Positions 26,815-36,745 are shown, counted from the first letter of the stretch. The stretch: DNA of 64,000 bases from Calothrix membranacea FACHB-236 (GCF_014696315.1 NZ_JACJPX010000041.1:1-64000), one strand, 5' to 3'. Translations and numbers: made by a program. Notes: a model not told the origin generated them from the sequence alone.

Positions 26815-27187
26815 GCTCTGACCTCCGTTCTTTAATAAGTGAAGTCAACTTGCTCCACAGATAGGCAAAGTTGCTCCCTCCCAATGCATACAGAAATTCT
26901 CCTCGGATTTGTGGCATACTACATGGCAAGCTTGAAACTTTGCAAGTATTCAAATTTTGCCTAACATCAAATAGGTAATACCCAACAAATATTAGGGTGA
27001 ATAGCAATAATTGCAATCGCTCTGGACTATAGTTTTGATTATTTGTCTTGTCAAAAAGTAAGCCTCTAAGATTAATTTTCTTTTTGAGGATCAGAAAAAA
27101 TACAGAGGACATTAACCCGACAAGAAATAACCAAATTTCAAACTGAATAAATTTAGATAAGAGATTAAATCCCCATTGCACTTCCAA
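26807..27187 (-). CDS. small membrane protein, paralogue 2
   Basis: This 126-residue protein has two clear membrane helices (about 14-33 and 56-74) and a C-terminal amphipathic segment ending in a basic tail (KERRSERA). It shares the (A/E)R(F/L)QLLxFT…P.I…LG.S…Y…K pattern with the downstream paralogue, which it overlaps by 8 bp. It lacks that protein's proline-rich tail. The function is unknown; the pair could form a membrane heteromer (inference). Confidence 0.65.
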   Translation of the reverse strand: MEVQWGFNLLSKFIQFEIWLFLVGLMSSVFFLILKKKINLRGLLFDKTNNQNYSPERLQLLLFTLIFVGYYLFDVRQNLNTCKVSSLPCSMPQIRGEFLYALGGSNFAYLWSKLTSLIKERRSERA

Positions 27188-27569
27188 AATTTATCCTCCA
27201 CCTCAAATATTTTGTAGATTCAATATCTGCTAAGACAGTCAATATATTAAGGTGTGATTGTTATTTATAGCATAACTGATATAAAAATTATTTTTATATC
27301 AAAAAAGTTAGGGAATTGTAAAAATTATTCACTCAAAAATTTATTTAGAAGTATATTTTGATGTTTGCCAAAAAATCATACCTCTCTAGTTCTCTTCTTC
27401 CCTACATTGAGAGCTATTTCAGGAATTAAATTCAGCTTAACGATCAATAAATCTGGGATTGGCTAATATTCCTTGACGGTACATGAAAAGGGGATGTATC
27501 AGTGGAATGAATAAAAAATCAAAAATTGTCTGATCCCAACTATCAAAGCTATATCAGCAAATAGTAAAC
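27188..27569. other. AT-rich intergenic region
   Basis: This is upstream of the small-membrane-protein pair on the minus strand and should hold its promoter. It is very AT-rich between 27240 and 27360. No other element is visible. Confidence 0.35.
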
Positions 27570-27607
27570 CAAAAAAATATGGATGGGATTTTAATCTCAT
27601 CCATATT
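27570..27607 (-). terminator. Rho-independent terminator of the 62-residue gene
   Basis: A near-perfect palindrome, AATATGGATGGGATT / AATCTCATCCATATT, with seven A's on its left side that give a U-tract on the minus strand. It lies about 95 bp downstream of the minus-strand ORF at 27702-27890. Confidence 0.75.
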
Positions 27608-27701
27608 CTCCCATATACCTGAATATGTAGATTGCAGCCATGTTGTGTTGCACTCCAGATATTCAAGTAGAGGAATTGTTAGGATTGGAGCATTAAATAT
27701 T

Positions 27702-27890
27702 TTATGTAGATTGGGTAGCTTCTTCCGGCTCACTGGGTGGAGTTGTTTCTTCCGGTTCGGCGGTTGGAGGTGTTTCTTCCGTCTCGGTAGTTGTTTTTTG
27801 TGGATCTAGATCAGGTAATAAAGGCTTAGGATTAGGTGGAGTGTAAGTACTTTTAACTGAGGTGCTTGCTCTTTCTAATGTAGAAACCAT
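27702..27890 (-). CDS. small Pro/Thr/Glu-rich protein of unknown function
   Basis: This 62-residue product is almost entirely low-complexity (TTETEETPPTAEPEETTPPS and similar), with a short N-terminal MVSTLERASTSVKSTY head. It is likely disordered. A dedicated terminator downstream (27570-27607) in the right orientation supports a real transcript. Its composition echoes the Pro-rich tail of the membrane protein at 26359-26814, and all three genes point the same way. I do not recognise it. Confidence 0.5.
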   Translation of the reverse strand: MVSTLERASTSVKSTYTPPNPKPLLPDLDPQKTTTETEETPPTAEPEETTPPSEPEEATQST

Positions 27891-28840
27891 GTAAATTTAC
27901 CTTTTGCAAAATAAATAATGAGCAGAGTCAGGTTAGGGACTATCTAAATGACAGTCACTCCTTCGCTTAAGTATCTGTGTATGAGCTGAGTTTTATGCAA
28001 GCGGCTAAATTTGTTACAAAAGTTAAAAAATTGTGGTATCAGTGTTAATTATGCAAGATATGTGGGAACTATAGGATACGCCACTCCCACAGATATTGTC
28101 AGTCCAATAGCCAATGGCTGAAGGGAGTCGGTAAATCTGCGAGCAGTCTCATGCATCTTCCAGTTGGACTTTCAATGGCTACTTTAATTACCTCTGATGT
28201 CCCATTCTGACTAAGTACACCAATCTCATTCTCAGACTGGGTTACGTATGTAGTATAGAGTTTGCCGATGAAGGTCTACAAAATTCTTCTAAATTTATAA
28301 TCTGTTGGGAGAAATTTACTAGATATGTCAAATCCCTCTCTTTACAGTTAGTCTGAATTAGGGTATTCCTTGATTGTCCTTTAATTGTGGAGAAACCAGG
28401 TGGTCAAGAAAATTGGTAGATGGATCGCACAAGGAGTCAAAGCGTGGGAGTAACTTGATTTTTATATTGTATTACTGGCTCTGTTGCAAGTTTGAGAAGG
28501 TGGATACTGCTGAACTTGCGCTCAAACCCTGATTTTTGGCTTGTAAGCAGGATCGCTCCTAGTTTGAGGGAAAATGGTGTAACATATCAGCCACTAGCGC
28601 TTTTAAACGCAAGCAACGAATTATAGAAAAGCCTCTTTGCTTTTTAGCCTGAATCCTTACGTTTATTGATTATTTACATAAGTAGAATGTGAATTTGATA
28701 TTATTAATCTTCCCCAGATTTCCACAGGATGACGCTAGCTTAACAAAAGATTAAACTGTGGATAATGTCGAGCGATTGTTGCTAATGGCAGCAATTAAAT
28801 ACATTCTTAAAATATATTCATCATCTATAAAAAGCTAGTT
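27891..28840. other. long intergenic region before the adenylate cyclase
   Basis: This 0.95-kb stretch has no convincing ORF. At 28595-28625 it carries GCGCTTTTAAACGCAAGCAAC, and near 28660 CGTTTATTGATTATTTAC. Both motifs also occur, in the opposite order, in the 17.2-17.36 kb leader. The region may hold a distal promoter and a long 5' UTR. Only a weak ribosome-binding site precedes the ATG at 28841. Confidence 0.4.
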
Positions 28841-31426
28841 ATGTCATCGCATCAACATAGTTTTGATGAGACTGCCGATTTAATTATTGGTGTTCGCCAT
28901 TCAGAAAATGGTTATGTACAAGAAAATAATGCTCCTGTAGGTGTACTTGCTAAAAGACAGGGAACTATTTCTAGTTTTTTGGCTCCCTTAACCCAGGAAA
29001 CTTTTAAACAAGTTGTTAAAGATGTCGAACAGAAATTGCAGATTGTGCATCAAACTCTCACGAGGTTAGATTCTCATGGGTTTGACACAATTCTCGAAGA
29101 AATGCTGCATTCGATTACTTTAAAAACTGGAGAATTATTAGGAGCAGATAGAACAACTATATTTTTATTAGATGAAGAGAAGCAAGAACTCTGGTCAATA
29201 TTAGCAGAAGGAGAAGGCGATCGCTCTTTAGAAATTCGCATTCCCGCAGATAAAGGAATTGCTGGGGAAGTGGCTACTTTTAAGAAAGTTGTCAATATTC
29301 CCTATGATTTTTATGACGATCCTCGTTCAGTATTTGCTCAAAAGCAAGAACAAATTACTGGCTACCGTACCTATACAATGTTGGCTTTGCCATTGTTAAA
29401 CGAACAAGGGGAATTAGTTGCAGTTGTACAATTACTGAATAAATTAAAATGTCCGCATAATCCTAACGCTCCCATTGCAGAACGCGTTGATACTAAAGGA
29501 TTTACTTATGCTGATGAAGAATTATTCCAAGAATTTGCTCCTTCAATTCGGCTGATTTTAGAATCATCACGCTCGTTTTATGTCGCTACGCAAAAACAAC
29601 GAGCCGCCGCCGCATTAATGAAAGCAATCAAATCGCTTTCGCAAAGTAATCTGGACTTAGAAGATACCCTCAAAAGGGTAATGGATGAAGCCAAGGAATT
29701 AATGAATGCGGATCGCAGTACATTATGGCTGATAGACCACGATCGCGAAGAATTATGGACAAAAATTACTCAAGATAATGGTAAAACTAAAGAATTACGC
29801 GTACCTGTAGGTAAAGGCTTTGCTGGTATAGTAGCTGTATCAGGGAAAAAGCTGAATATTCCTTTTGACTTGTACGATCACCCAGAGTCCGATACAGCTA
29901 AAAAACTTGACCAGCAAAATGGTTACCGAACTTGTAGTTTATTATGTATGCCTGTATTTAATGCCGATCAACAATTGATTGGTGTGACGCAATTAGTAAA
30001 TAAAAGAAAATCAGGGGATTTCCCAGCTTATAATCACGAACATTGGCCCAAAGCTCCCGAATGCTTCCAAGCAAGCTTTGATCATAACGATGAAGAATTT
30101 ATGGAAGCCTTTAATATTCAAGCAGGGGTAGCGCTGCAAAATGCTCAGTTATTTGCCACAGTTAAGCAGCAAGAACAAATGCAGCGAGATATTTTGCGTA
30201 GCCTTTCTAATGGCGTAATTTCCACAGATAAATCTGGTTTAATTATTGCTGCCAATGAAAGTGCCAAACGCCTATTAGATTTAAAAGAACAAGACCGTTT
30301 AGAAGGTCTTTCTATTCAAAATGTTATCAATATTAAAGAAGGTAACTTTAGTAAATGGTGTGAGAATGCTTTAAATGCAGCTAACTACAAACACCGACAA
30401 CAATATTATCCCGATCGCACTTTATTAACTACAGGTACAGAGCAACATAGTATTAATTTATCAATTAACACAATTGCCGATGCTAGCGACCATAAACAAG
30501 TGCGTGGCGCGCTAGTAGTAATGGAAGATATCAGCGATGAGAAACGCCTGAAAAGTACAATGTACCGCTACATGACCCAGGAATTAGCGGAAGAATTACT
30601 CAAATTAGATGATGCTAAATTAGGAGGCGATCGCAAAGAAGTTTCGATTCTATTTTCTGATATTCGCGGCTATACAACTTTAACGGAAAATCTCGAAGCC
30701 GAAGAAGTTGTGAGTATGCTCAATGAATATTTTGAATCAATGGTAGAGGCTGTTTTTAAACATAAAGGCACCCTAGATAAATATATTGGTGATGCCATTA
30801 TGGCTGTGTTTGGTTCGCCTTTACCATTACAAGAACACGCTTGGATGGCAGTACAAACAGCTTTAGAAATGCGCCATCGCTTGCAAGAATTTAATCATCG
30901 CCGTTACTTAGCTAATAAACCCAGAATTAACATTGGTATTGGCATTAATTCTGATACCGTAATTAGTGGCAACATTGGCTCTAGTAAAAGAATGGAATTT
31001 ACAGCCATTGGTGATGGCGTTAACCTGGGTTCCCGCTTAGAAAGCGTCAGCAAACAGTATGGCTGCGACATTATTATTAGCGATAATACTTATAATCCCT
31101 GTCGTGAAAATATTTGGGCTAGAGAACTAGATTATATTCGCGTTAAAGGCAGAAATGAGCCAGTTGCTATTTATGAACTACTAAGTTTGCGTTCCGATCC
31201 CATTAAGAGTGAAAAATTAGAAATAATTGAGTTGTATCACAAAGGGCGTGAATATTATTTAAATCGCCAGTTTGACCTAGCACAAGCTAAGTTCAATCAA
31301 GTTTTAGGGATTGATAGCCATGACAAAGCGGCTTTATTACATCTGCACCGCTGTCAGCACTGGATACAATCACCCCCATCAGATGCAGATTGGGATGAAG
31401 GTGTTTGGACTTTTAAGGAGAAATGA
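28841..31426 (+). CDS. cyaB1: GAF-GAF-PAS class III adenylate cyclase, CyaB1-like
   Basis: This 861-residue cyclase makes cAMP from ATP and matches Anabaena CyaB1 in length and domain order: tandem GAF domains (about 80-235 and 265-430), PAS (about 445-560), class III cyclase domain (about 595-780) and a TPR-like tail. Both GAFs keep the cyclic-nucleotide NKFDE signature (NK…FTYADE and NK…FDHNDE), so cAMP feedback is expected. Catalytic residues seen are metal Asp D607 (FSDIRGYT) and D651 (YIGDAIM), and purine-recognising K647 and T721 (MEFTAIGDG). Thr rather than Asp at the second purine position is, from memory, a known feature of CyaB1. The protein is soluble. Confidence 0.92.
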   Translation: MSSHQHSFDETADLIIGVRHSENGYVQENNAPVGVLAKRQGTISSFLAPLTQETFKQVVKDVEQKLQIVHQTLTRLDSHGFDTILEEMLHSITLKTGELLGADRTTIFLLDEEKQELWSILAEGEGDRSLEIRIPADKGIAGEVATFKKVVNIPYDFYDDPRSVFAQKQEQITGYRTYTMLALPLLNEQGELVAVVQLLNKLKCPHNPNAPIAERVDTKGFTYADEELFQEFAPSIRLILESSRSFYVATQKQRAAAALMKAIKSLSQSNLDLEDTLKRVMDEAKELMNADRSTLWLIDHDREELWTKITQDNGKTKELRVPVGKGFAGIVAVSGKKLNIPFDLYDHPESDTAKKLDQQNGYRTCSLLCMPVFNADQQLIGVTQLVNKRKSGDFPAYNHEHWPKAPECFQASFDHNDEEFMEAFNIQAGVALQNAQLFATVKQQEQMQRDILRSLSNGVISTDKSGLIIAANESAKRLLDLKEQDRLEGLSIQNVINIKEGNFSKWCENALNAANYKHRQQYYPDRTLLTTGTEQHSINLSINTIADASDHKQVRGALVVMEDISDEKRLKSTMYRYMTQELAEELLKLDDAKLGGDRKEVSILFSDIRGYTTLTENLEAEEVVSMLNEYFESMVEAVFKHKGTLDKYIGDAIMAVFGSPLPLQEHAWMAVQTALEMRHRLQEFNHRRYLANKPRINIGIGINSDTVISGNIGSSKRMEFTAIGDGVNLGSRLESVSKQYGCDIIISDNTYNPCRENIWARELDYIRVKGRNEPVAIYELLSLRSDPIKSEKLEIIELYHKGREYYLNRQFDLAQAKFNQVLGIDSHDKAALLHLHRCQHWIQSPPSDADWDEGVWTFKEK

Positions 31427-31431
31427 GGGAG

Positions 31432-31530
31432 GGTCAAAAGGTCAAGGGTCAAGGGTCAAGGGTCAAGGGAAATATTTACTTCTTCCTTATCTCCCTCATC
31501 TCCCTTATCTTCCTCATCTCCCTCATCTCT
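31432..31530. repeat. GGTCAAG and CTCCCTC heptamer arrays
   Basis: Two STRR arrays between the cyclase stop codon and the convergent DUF2808 gene. No classical terminator is seen. Confidence 0.75.
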
Positions 31531-31538
31531 CGTCACAC

Positions 31539-32096
31539 TCACCAGCCGAATCTGTTGCTGTAGAAGGTTAATCGTCCAAAACCGAGAAATTGTCCGTGGG
31601 ATTTTTCGCCAGGGGGAAAGGCTGTTACGCCAAATAAATAAACGCCTGAAACTGAGGGGTTTTGGCGGGGTTTGAGGGCAATTGTGATGCTTCTACCTGG
31701 GGGTACTGGGGGATCAAATACTAGAGTTGTTGTTTGAGTTTTGCGTTCGCTTGTGGCATCTTTTAATCCTAGTTTCTGTCCTTCACTGGAGCGTGTTCCT
31801 TCAAAGGCTGAAGTGTCTTTAAGGTCAAAGCGAACGTAGTCTACTCCCTCACGCTGGTTAATTGTGACTCGTTGCAGCGGTTCTCCAGCATTCTCTGGTA
31901 GGTTGAGAGTAAAGTAATATGTTGCACCCCAAACGTAAACTTCTTTATAGGTAGTAACTGCTTCCACTAAGCGCGGTGGTTGGACAAAATACACCGTACC
32001 ATCTCGCAACTGAACGGCTGGACTTGGCTTTGAGGTATAGCCTTGAATACCAGCTACCATTGCGATCGCCATACCTAATATCACTGCAACGCGCAT
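31539..32096 (-). CDS. exported DUF2808 protein
   Basis: This 185-residue protein has a signal peptide (about 1-25) and the single beta-rich domain of DUF2808, common and nearly confined to cyanobacteria. Landmarks are VQLRDGTVYFVQPPRLVEA near the start, YYFTLNLPENAGEPLQRVTI in the middle and the C-terminal SGVYLFGVTAFPPGE…GFGRLTFY. No function is established. It is convergent with the cyclase and has its own upstream region shared with the divergent LAL regulator. Confidence 0.85.
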   Translation of the reverse strand: MRVAVILGMAIAMVAGIQGYTSKPSPAVQLRDGTVYFVQPPRLVEAVTTYKEVYVWGATYYFTLNLPENAGEPLQRVTINQREGVDYVRFDLKDTSAFEGTRSSEGQKLGLKDATSERKTQTTTLVFDPPVPPGRSITIALKPRQNPSVSGVYLFGVTAFPPGEKSHGQFLGFGRLTFYSNRFGW

Positions 32097-32283
32097 TGCT
32101 CTACCTAGATAACCTAACTAATACTGCTGGGGGAACTCAAAAGTCAAAAAGCTTACTGAATAGACTTTTCGTCTATCTTGAATAGTAGCTTTATTTCCCT
32201 TGTGCTGTACTCATCCTATGGGTAATCCGTAATTTAGAAATTTTTGTCTAAGCTAAAGAAAGGTTCGCAGAAATCTATTTGAT

Positions 32284-34986
32284 ATGGCTAGTCCTCTGCT
32301 AGTGACTAAGTTGCATATTCCCTCGCTGCGATCGCCTTTGGTGCAGCGCGATCGCCTGTGGGATAAATTAAATCAGGGGTTAACTAGCAGACTGATTCTC
32401 ATTTCTGCGGCTGCTGGCTTTGGTAAGTCAACTGTGTTGAGTGAATGGGCGCATCAAACCCCAGTTTCAATAAGTTGGCTTTCTTTAGATGAGCAGGATA
32501 ACGATCCCAGCCGCTTTTGGAAATATATTGTCGCTGCTTTACAGCAGAATATTCCCGAAATTGGCGCAGCTACGCTGGCGATGTTGCAAGCCAGCGAACC
32601 GATGACATTTGAAACTTTGTTAACACCTTTAATCAATGAATTAGCTGAACTGGAAACTGATTTAATTCTCGTTTTAGATGATTATCATCTGATTACCAAT
32701 GCTGCAATTCATCAAGCAGTAACTTTTTTTCTGGAGCATTTACCAACACAGATCCATTTAGCGATCGCTACTCGGGTTGATCCACCCCTACCTTTAGCTA
32801 GATGGCGTGTCCGCAACCAATTAACAGAATTACGGGCAGATGATTTACGTTTCACTGATGCAGAAGCCGCAACATTTTTGCATCAGTTTATGCCAGTGCC
32901 ATTAACAGAGTCACAAATAGCAACCTTGCAAACACAAACTGAAGGATGGATTGCAGGGTTGCAGCTAGCCATGCTTTCATTGCGTGATCATCCTGATACA
33001 GATGTGTTTATTAAATCCTTTGGAGGAGATAAACGCTATATCTTAGATTATCTAGTCGAGGAGGTTTTACAAAAACAATCACCGCCTCTGCAATTGTTTC
33101 TCTTGCGAAGCTCTATTTTAGAGCAGATGTCTGGTTCTCTGTGTGAAGCTGTTGTGGGCGAAGATGGGGTTAATGGAGCCGAGATTTTAGAGGAATTAGA
33201 GCGTCAAAATTTATTTGTCATTGCCCTCGATGGTAATCGTACTTGGTATCGCTATCACCATCTATTTGCGGAATCCCTGCGTCACATTTTACACCGCATC
33301 GAACCAGATTGTGCCGGGAAATATCATCATCGTGCTGCCCAATGGTACGAACAGCAGGGATATATTGCTGATGCCATTCAACAAGCTATCTCAGCAAAGA
33401 GCTTTGAGTATGCAGCAGCTTTAATTGAGCAGGAAATTCAAACCAAAGAAAACCCGCGGGTTGATGCAGTCTTCCTGCGAAATGCTCTGCAAAAATTGCC
33501 TAATGAACTGACTGATAGCCGTCCTTGGTTACTTGTAGCTCAAGCCTGGGCAGCATTTACCTCTTCCCAATTTGCAGATGCGATCGCAGTTATTCAAACC
33601 CTGGAACGATTGCTCAATCAAGGTATTGATGCCACAGAAAATAGCGATCGCCTTTGGGGTTTAGTTGTCGCGCTCAAAGGAATGCAAGCCCGTCAGCAAG
33701 GAAATACGGCGGAATCAGTCGCATTTATGGAAAAAGCCTTGGAATTATTGCCTTCAGACAATTCCTGGTTGCGATCGCTCATCTTGCTAAATCTCGGTGT
33801 CACATATTTTGTGGCTGATAATTATGAGTCTGCAAAGCAATTACTCCCAGAAATTAGCGCCATCGGCAAAGTAAGAGGGACAGCAGATCCGGCGATCGCA
33901 GGGCTTTATTTACAAGCACAGTTTCTCGCCTTGCGGGGACAACTAGATTCAGCAACTTCCCTGTGTCAGCAAGGCTTGGAACTAGCAACAGAACGGCGTT
34001 GGTTAGCCACCTATGCCGGAGTATTGGTAGAGGTAGCATTAGCCGATTTATTAAGAGAACAAAACCAATTAGAAGTAGCCGCACAACATCTCACCCAAAC
34101 CATTGAGCGCGCCATCCAAAATCAGCAGCCGGGATTGATGATGGGGTACATTACATTGGCACGAGTGCGCCTTTCTCAAGGCGACTTTCAAGCAGCATGG
34201 GCAACAATTCATGCAGCCGAACGCTGTCAACCCTGGCTTTGGCCTACAATGCTGTCAGTTGCAGCCTGTAAAGCGAGATTGCATTTGGCAGAAGGAAATT
34301 TAGATAGTGCGATCGCTTGGGCTGAGAAAAGTAATTTGAGTGTAGAAGGTGAGCTTTACTATAGCCCAACTGAACAATGTCCGCGATGTTCGGAACTCGA
34401 TTATTTAACTTATGCCAGAGTGCTACTAGCTTACGGTAAACAGAAACTATCGCCATCTCATCTACAAGATGCCTTGCGATTGCTCAAGCGATTATATAAA
34501 TTTGCTCAAACAGGCGGAAGAACTATCCGCGTTATGGAAACGTTGCTATTACAGGCGTTAGTTTTCCAGGCGCAAGGAGATAAAGCACAATCTCTCAATT
34601 CCTTGCAACAAGCCCTGAATATTCCTCGCCAAGGCAATTACATACGTTTGTTTTTGGATGAAGGAAAGCCAATGACAGAGTTATTGCAAGCGGCTGTTTC
34701 TCAAAACATTCATTCTCGGGAAGTGAATAGTTTGCTAGCTGCATTTGGTTCCGTTGAGTCGAAAAAATCAGCTGCGGTTCCAGCGTTGATTGAGCCATTA
34801 ACTGAGCGGGAATTGGAAGTTTTACATTATCTCGCAACTGGGATGTCAAATCAGGCGATCGCCGATCAATTATTTGTTAGCCTCGCAGCTGTAAAATGGC
34901 ACGCTCGCAATCTTTACGGCAAGCTGGAAGTGAACAATCGCACTCAAGCGGTAGCAAAAGCTAGAGAATTGAGGCTTTTATCTTAA
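32284..34986 (+). CDS. MalT/LAL-type LuxR-family regulator
   Basis: This 900-residue protein fits the large ATP-binding LuxR (MalT-like) family of STAND ATPases. The N-terminal ATPase has Walker A AAGFGKST (about 43-50), Walker B-like LILVLDDYHLI and the HHLFAESLRH hallmark near 325. A TPR-like helical region spans about 360-830. A C-terminal LuxR HTH (about 835-898) reads LTERELEVLHYLATGMSNQAIADQL then AVKWHARNLYGKL. Family members turn on transcription after binding an inducer and ATP. No clear target operon adjoins it; the DJ-1-like gene is 540 bp downstream. Confidence 0.92.
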   Translation: MASPLLVTKLHIPSLRSPLVQRDRLWDKLNQGLTSRLILISAAAGFGKSTVLSEWAHQTPVSISWLSLDEQDNDPSRFWKYIVAALQQNIPEIGAATLAMLQASEPMTFETLLTPLINELAELETDLILVLDDYHLITNAAIHQAVTFFLEHLPTQIHLAIATRVDPPLPLARWRVRNQLTELRADDLRFTDAEAATFLHQFMPVPLTESQIATLQTQTEGWIAGLQLAMLSLRDHPDTDVFIKSFGGDKRYILDYLVEEVLQKQSPPLQLFLLRSSILEQMSGSLCEAVVGEDGVNGAEILEELERQNLFVIALDGNRTWYRYHHLFAESLRHILHRIEPDCAGKYHHRAAQWYEQQGYIADAIQQAISAKSFEYAAALIEQEIQTKENPRVDAVFLRNALQKLPNELTDSRPWLLVAQAWAAFTSSQFADAIAVIQTLERLLNQGIDATENSDRLWGLVVALKGMQARQQGNTAESVAFMEKALELLPSDNSWLRSLILLNLGVTYFVADNYESAKQLLPEISAIGKVRGTADPAIAGLYLQAQFLALRGQLDSATSLCQQGLELATERRWLATYAGVLVEVALADLLREQNQLEVAAQHLTQTIERAIQNQQPGLMMGYITLARVRLSQGDFQAAWATIHAAERCQPWLWPTMLSVAACKARLHLAEGNLDSAIAWAEKSNLSVEGELYYSPTEQCPRCSELDYLTYARVLLAYGKQKLSPSHLQDALRLLKRLYKFAQTGGRTIRVMETLLLQALVFQAQGDKAQSLNSLQQALNIPRQGNYIRLFLDEGKPMTELLQAAVSQNIHSREVNSLLAAFGSVESKKSAAVPALIEPLTERELEVLHYLATGMSNQAIADQLFVSLAAVKWHARNLYGKLEVNNRTQAVAKARELRLLS

Positions 34987-35001
34987 TAACTTAACCTTTT
35001 G

Positions 35002-35034
35002 GGTAATAGGTAATAGGTAATAGGTAATTGGTAA
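35002..35034. repeat. GGTAATA heptamer array
   Basis: An STRR array directly after the LAL regulator gene. Confidence 0.75.
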
Positions 35035-35064
35035 GTAGCTGGTGGGAATTAAATATAAGATGGA

Positions 35065-35184
35065 CGTAGGTTGGGTTGAGGAACGAAACCCAACACCCGC
35101 ATGGGTTACGCTATCGCTAACCCATCCTACAAATAATTATGCCTCCCTACTTAATTGGTAATTGGTAATTGGTAATTGGTAATT
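35065..35184. repeat. two hairpin repeats and a GGTAATT array
   Basis: A GTTGGGTT/AACCCAAC hairpin (35065-35094) is followed by an ATGGGTTA/TAACCCAT palindrome (35101-35130, family 2 relative) and a TTGGTAA heptamer array (35152-35184). Confidence 0.6.
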
Positions 35185-35220
35185 GAAAACACTGAAATTG
35201 CTTAGTAAAAACAGGAGTTA

Positions 35221-35352
35221 TACCATTTTGAAAAAAGAACGCGACAGATGGGTAGGGGCACGGCATCCACAATCTTTTGGTATATCAAATATCTTACTTG
35301 TGCCGTGCCCGTACAAAGAATTTATCTGTCTCTAACTCCAATATTAATTTGA
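35221..35352. repeat. dispersed palindromic repeat, family 1, copy D
   Basis: TTTTGAAAAAAGAACGCGAC, an AGGGGCACGGCA…TGCCGTGCCC inverted core, and TTTATCTGTC near the far end. It is the longest copy of this family. It fills most of the gap before the DJ-1-like gene; nothing else is recognisable there. Confidence 0.65.
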
Positions 35353-35527
35353 AAAATGATTGTGACAGATAAATGACCTAAAAGCTCAATTAATCTTTCA
35401 CAATCCCAAATCCAAAATGCTATAAAACCTATCCTTTCGGCTAGTGAAAGAAGCACAACACGCTTGTTAAGCTGAGGGATCTGGGGAAGTTGGCGAATAA
35501 CATAACTTGATTCGACCTTTGCAGTTT

Positions 35528-36145
35528 ATGGATAAGCAAATCGTTCATCTGTTCGTTTTTAATACCCTTGCTGATTGGGAAACTGGTTTTGCCGTTGCAG
35601 GAATCAACAACCCGTCATCTCAAAAACATCCTGGACGCTATCGCATTCAAACCGTTGGCGTAAATGCTGAACCTGTTACAACGATTGGAGGTGTGACAAT
35701 TCTCCCCGATATCACTCTCGATGAATTGAACTCAAGCGCCATGCTGATTCTGCCAGGAGGTGAAGCATGGGATACAGGCGAGAATACCGAAATATTGGAG
35801 CCTGCGAAAGAGTTTTTGGCCGCAGGTATTCCAATTGCGGCGATTTGTGGCGCAACCGCAGGGTTAGCACGTGCTGGCATTTTGGATGACAAATTACACA
35901 CCAGCAATGCTGCAGAGTATTTGCAAGCAACAAACTATCAGGGAGCAGCTTTTTATCAAAATCAACCAGTGGTGACAGATGGTAATGTGATTACTGCCAA
36001 CTCAACCGCTCCACTTGAATTTGCTTATCACATCTTTAAAAGACTTGACCTTTATGATGAGCCAATTCTTGATGCCTGGTACGGACTTTTTAAGACAGGT
36101 GATGCTTCTTATTATTCCACCTTAGAAAAACTGACAAGCTCATAA
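35528..36145 (+). CDS. DJ-1/PfpI-family (class I glutamine amidotransferase-like) protein
   Basis: This 205-residue protein has the DJ-1/PfpI fold. The nucleophile-elbow cysteine is in IAAICGATAGLARAGIL, and LILPGGEAWDTGE gives the conserved Glu/Gly region. Related proteins include YajL/YoaZ-like proteins with chaperone, deglycase or hydrolase activities; the exact activity here is unknown. I chose the ATG at 35528 (MDKQIVHLFVF), where the fold starts, instead of the frame opening at 35507. The DUF3703 gene follows after 135 bp. Confidence 0.85.
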   Translation: MDKQIVHLFVFNTLADWETGFAVAGINNPSSQKHPGRYRIQTVGVNAEPVTTIGGVTILPDITLDELNSSAMLILPGGEAWDTGENTEILEPAKEFLAAGIPIAAICGATAGLARAGILDDKLHTSNAAEYLQATNYQGAAFYQNQPVVTDGNVITANSTAPLEFAYHIFKRLDLYDEPILDAWYGLFKTGDASYYSTLEKLTSS

Positions 36146-36280
36146 ACTGGTGTGCATTCAAGTGGTAGATTCTCTGTTTGAGACTGTCATTTGTCATTTG
36201 TAAATATAAATGACGAAGGGATACCTTTAATGGTAGTTATGTAATTTAGATGTGTTTTAGCTTAACAGGAGGCGAGTCAG

Positions 36281-36625
36281 ATGAAAGCAATTGTATCTGA
36301 ACATTTCCAATCAGAACTTCATAGAGCAAAAATAGCCATTGCAGAGCAAGACTTTGAAACCGCATGGATAGCCCTACAACGCGCTCATATTCTTGGGCAA
36401 CAAGATGCGATCGCTCATACGATTGCCCATTGGAATATGCTGAAACTTGCCTGGAGACAGAGAGACTTTCAGGAAATTATTGGACAATTAATATCAACAC
36501 TTTCGGCATTTCCTTTAACACTTTTGTATGGCAAAAATAGATACCTCAGAGGTGGTAAAGCCAATGTTAATGACTCAGAAAAAATGTCTATCCCAGAAGA
36601 TATTCAACAAATCTTGAATCAGTAA
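36281..36625 (+). CDS. DUF3703 family protein
   Basis: This 114-residue helical protein has an AGGAGG Shine-Dalgarno 9 bp before the ATG. The pattern AWIALQRAHILGQ…AIAHTIAHWNMLKLAW, with three conserved His residues, fits DUF3703, a small family without known function often found near metal- or redox-related genes. The C-terminal part (LYGKNRYLRGGKANVND) is also typical. It is the second gene in a run of four same-strand genes. Confidence 0.75.
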   Translation: MKAIVSEHFQSELHRAKIAIAEQDFETAWIALQRAHILGQQDAIAHTIAHWNMLKLAWRQRDFQEIIGQLISTLSAFPLTLLYGKNRYLRGGKANVNDSEKMSIPEDIQQILNQ

Positions 36626-36667
36626 TTACAAATTACAAATAAGACTTACGCAACTGGCACACCTATC

Positions 36668-36745
36668 TTCTGCTATAAGAGTCAAAGGTCAAGGGTCAAA
36701 AGTCAAAAATCAAGCAAGGTTTTTGGACTTTTGACTTTTGACAGC
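36668..36745. repeat. GGTCAAA/TTTTGAC heptamer arrays
   Basis: Short STRR arrays of opposite sense (AAAGTCA… and …TTTTGAC) that could pair as a long imperfect hairpin in the gap before the methyltransferase gene. Confidence 0.6.
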
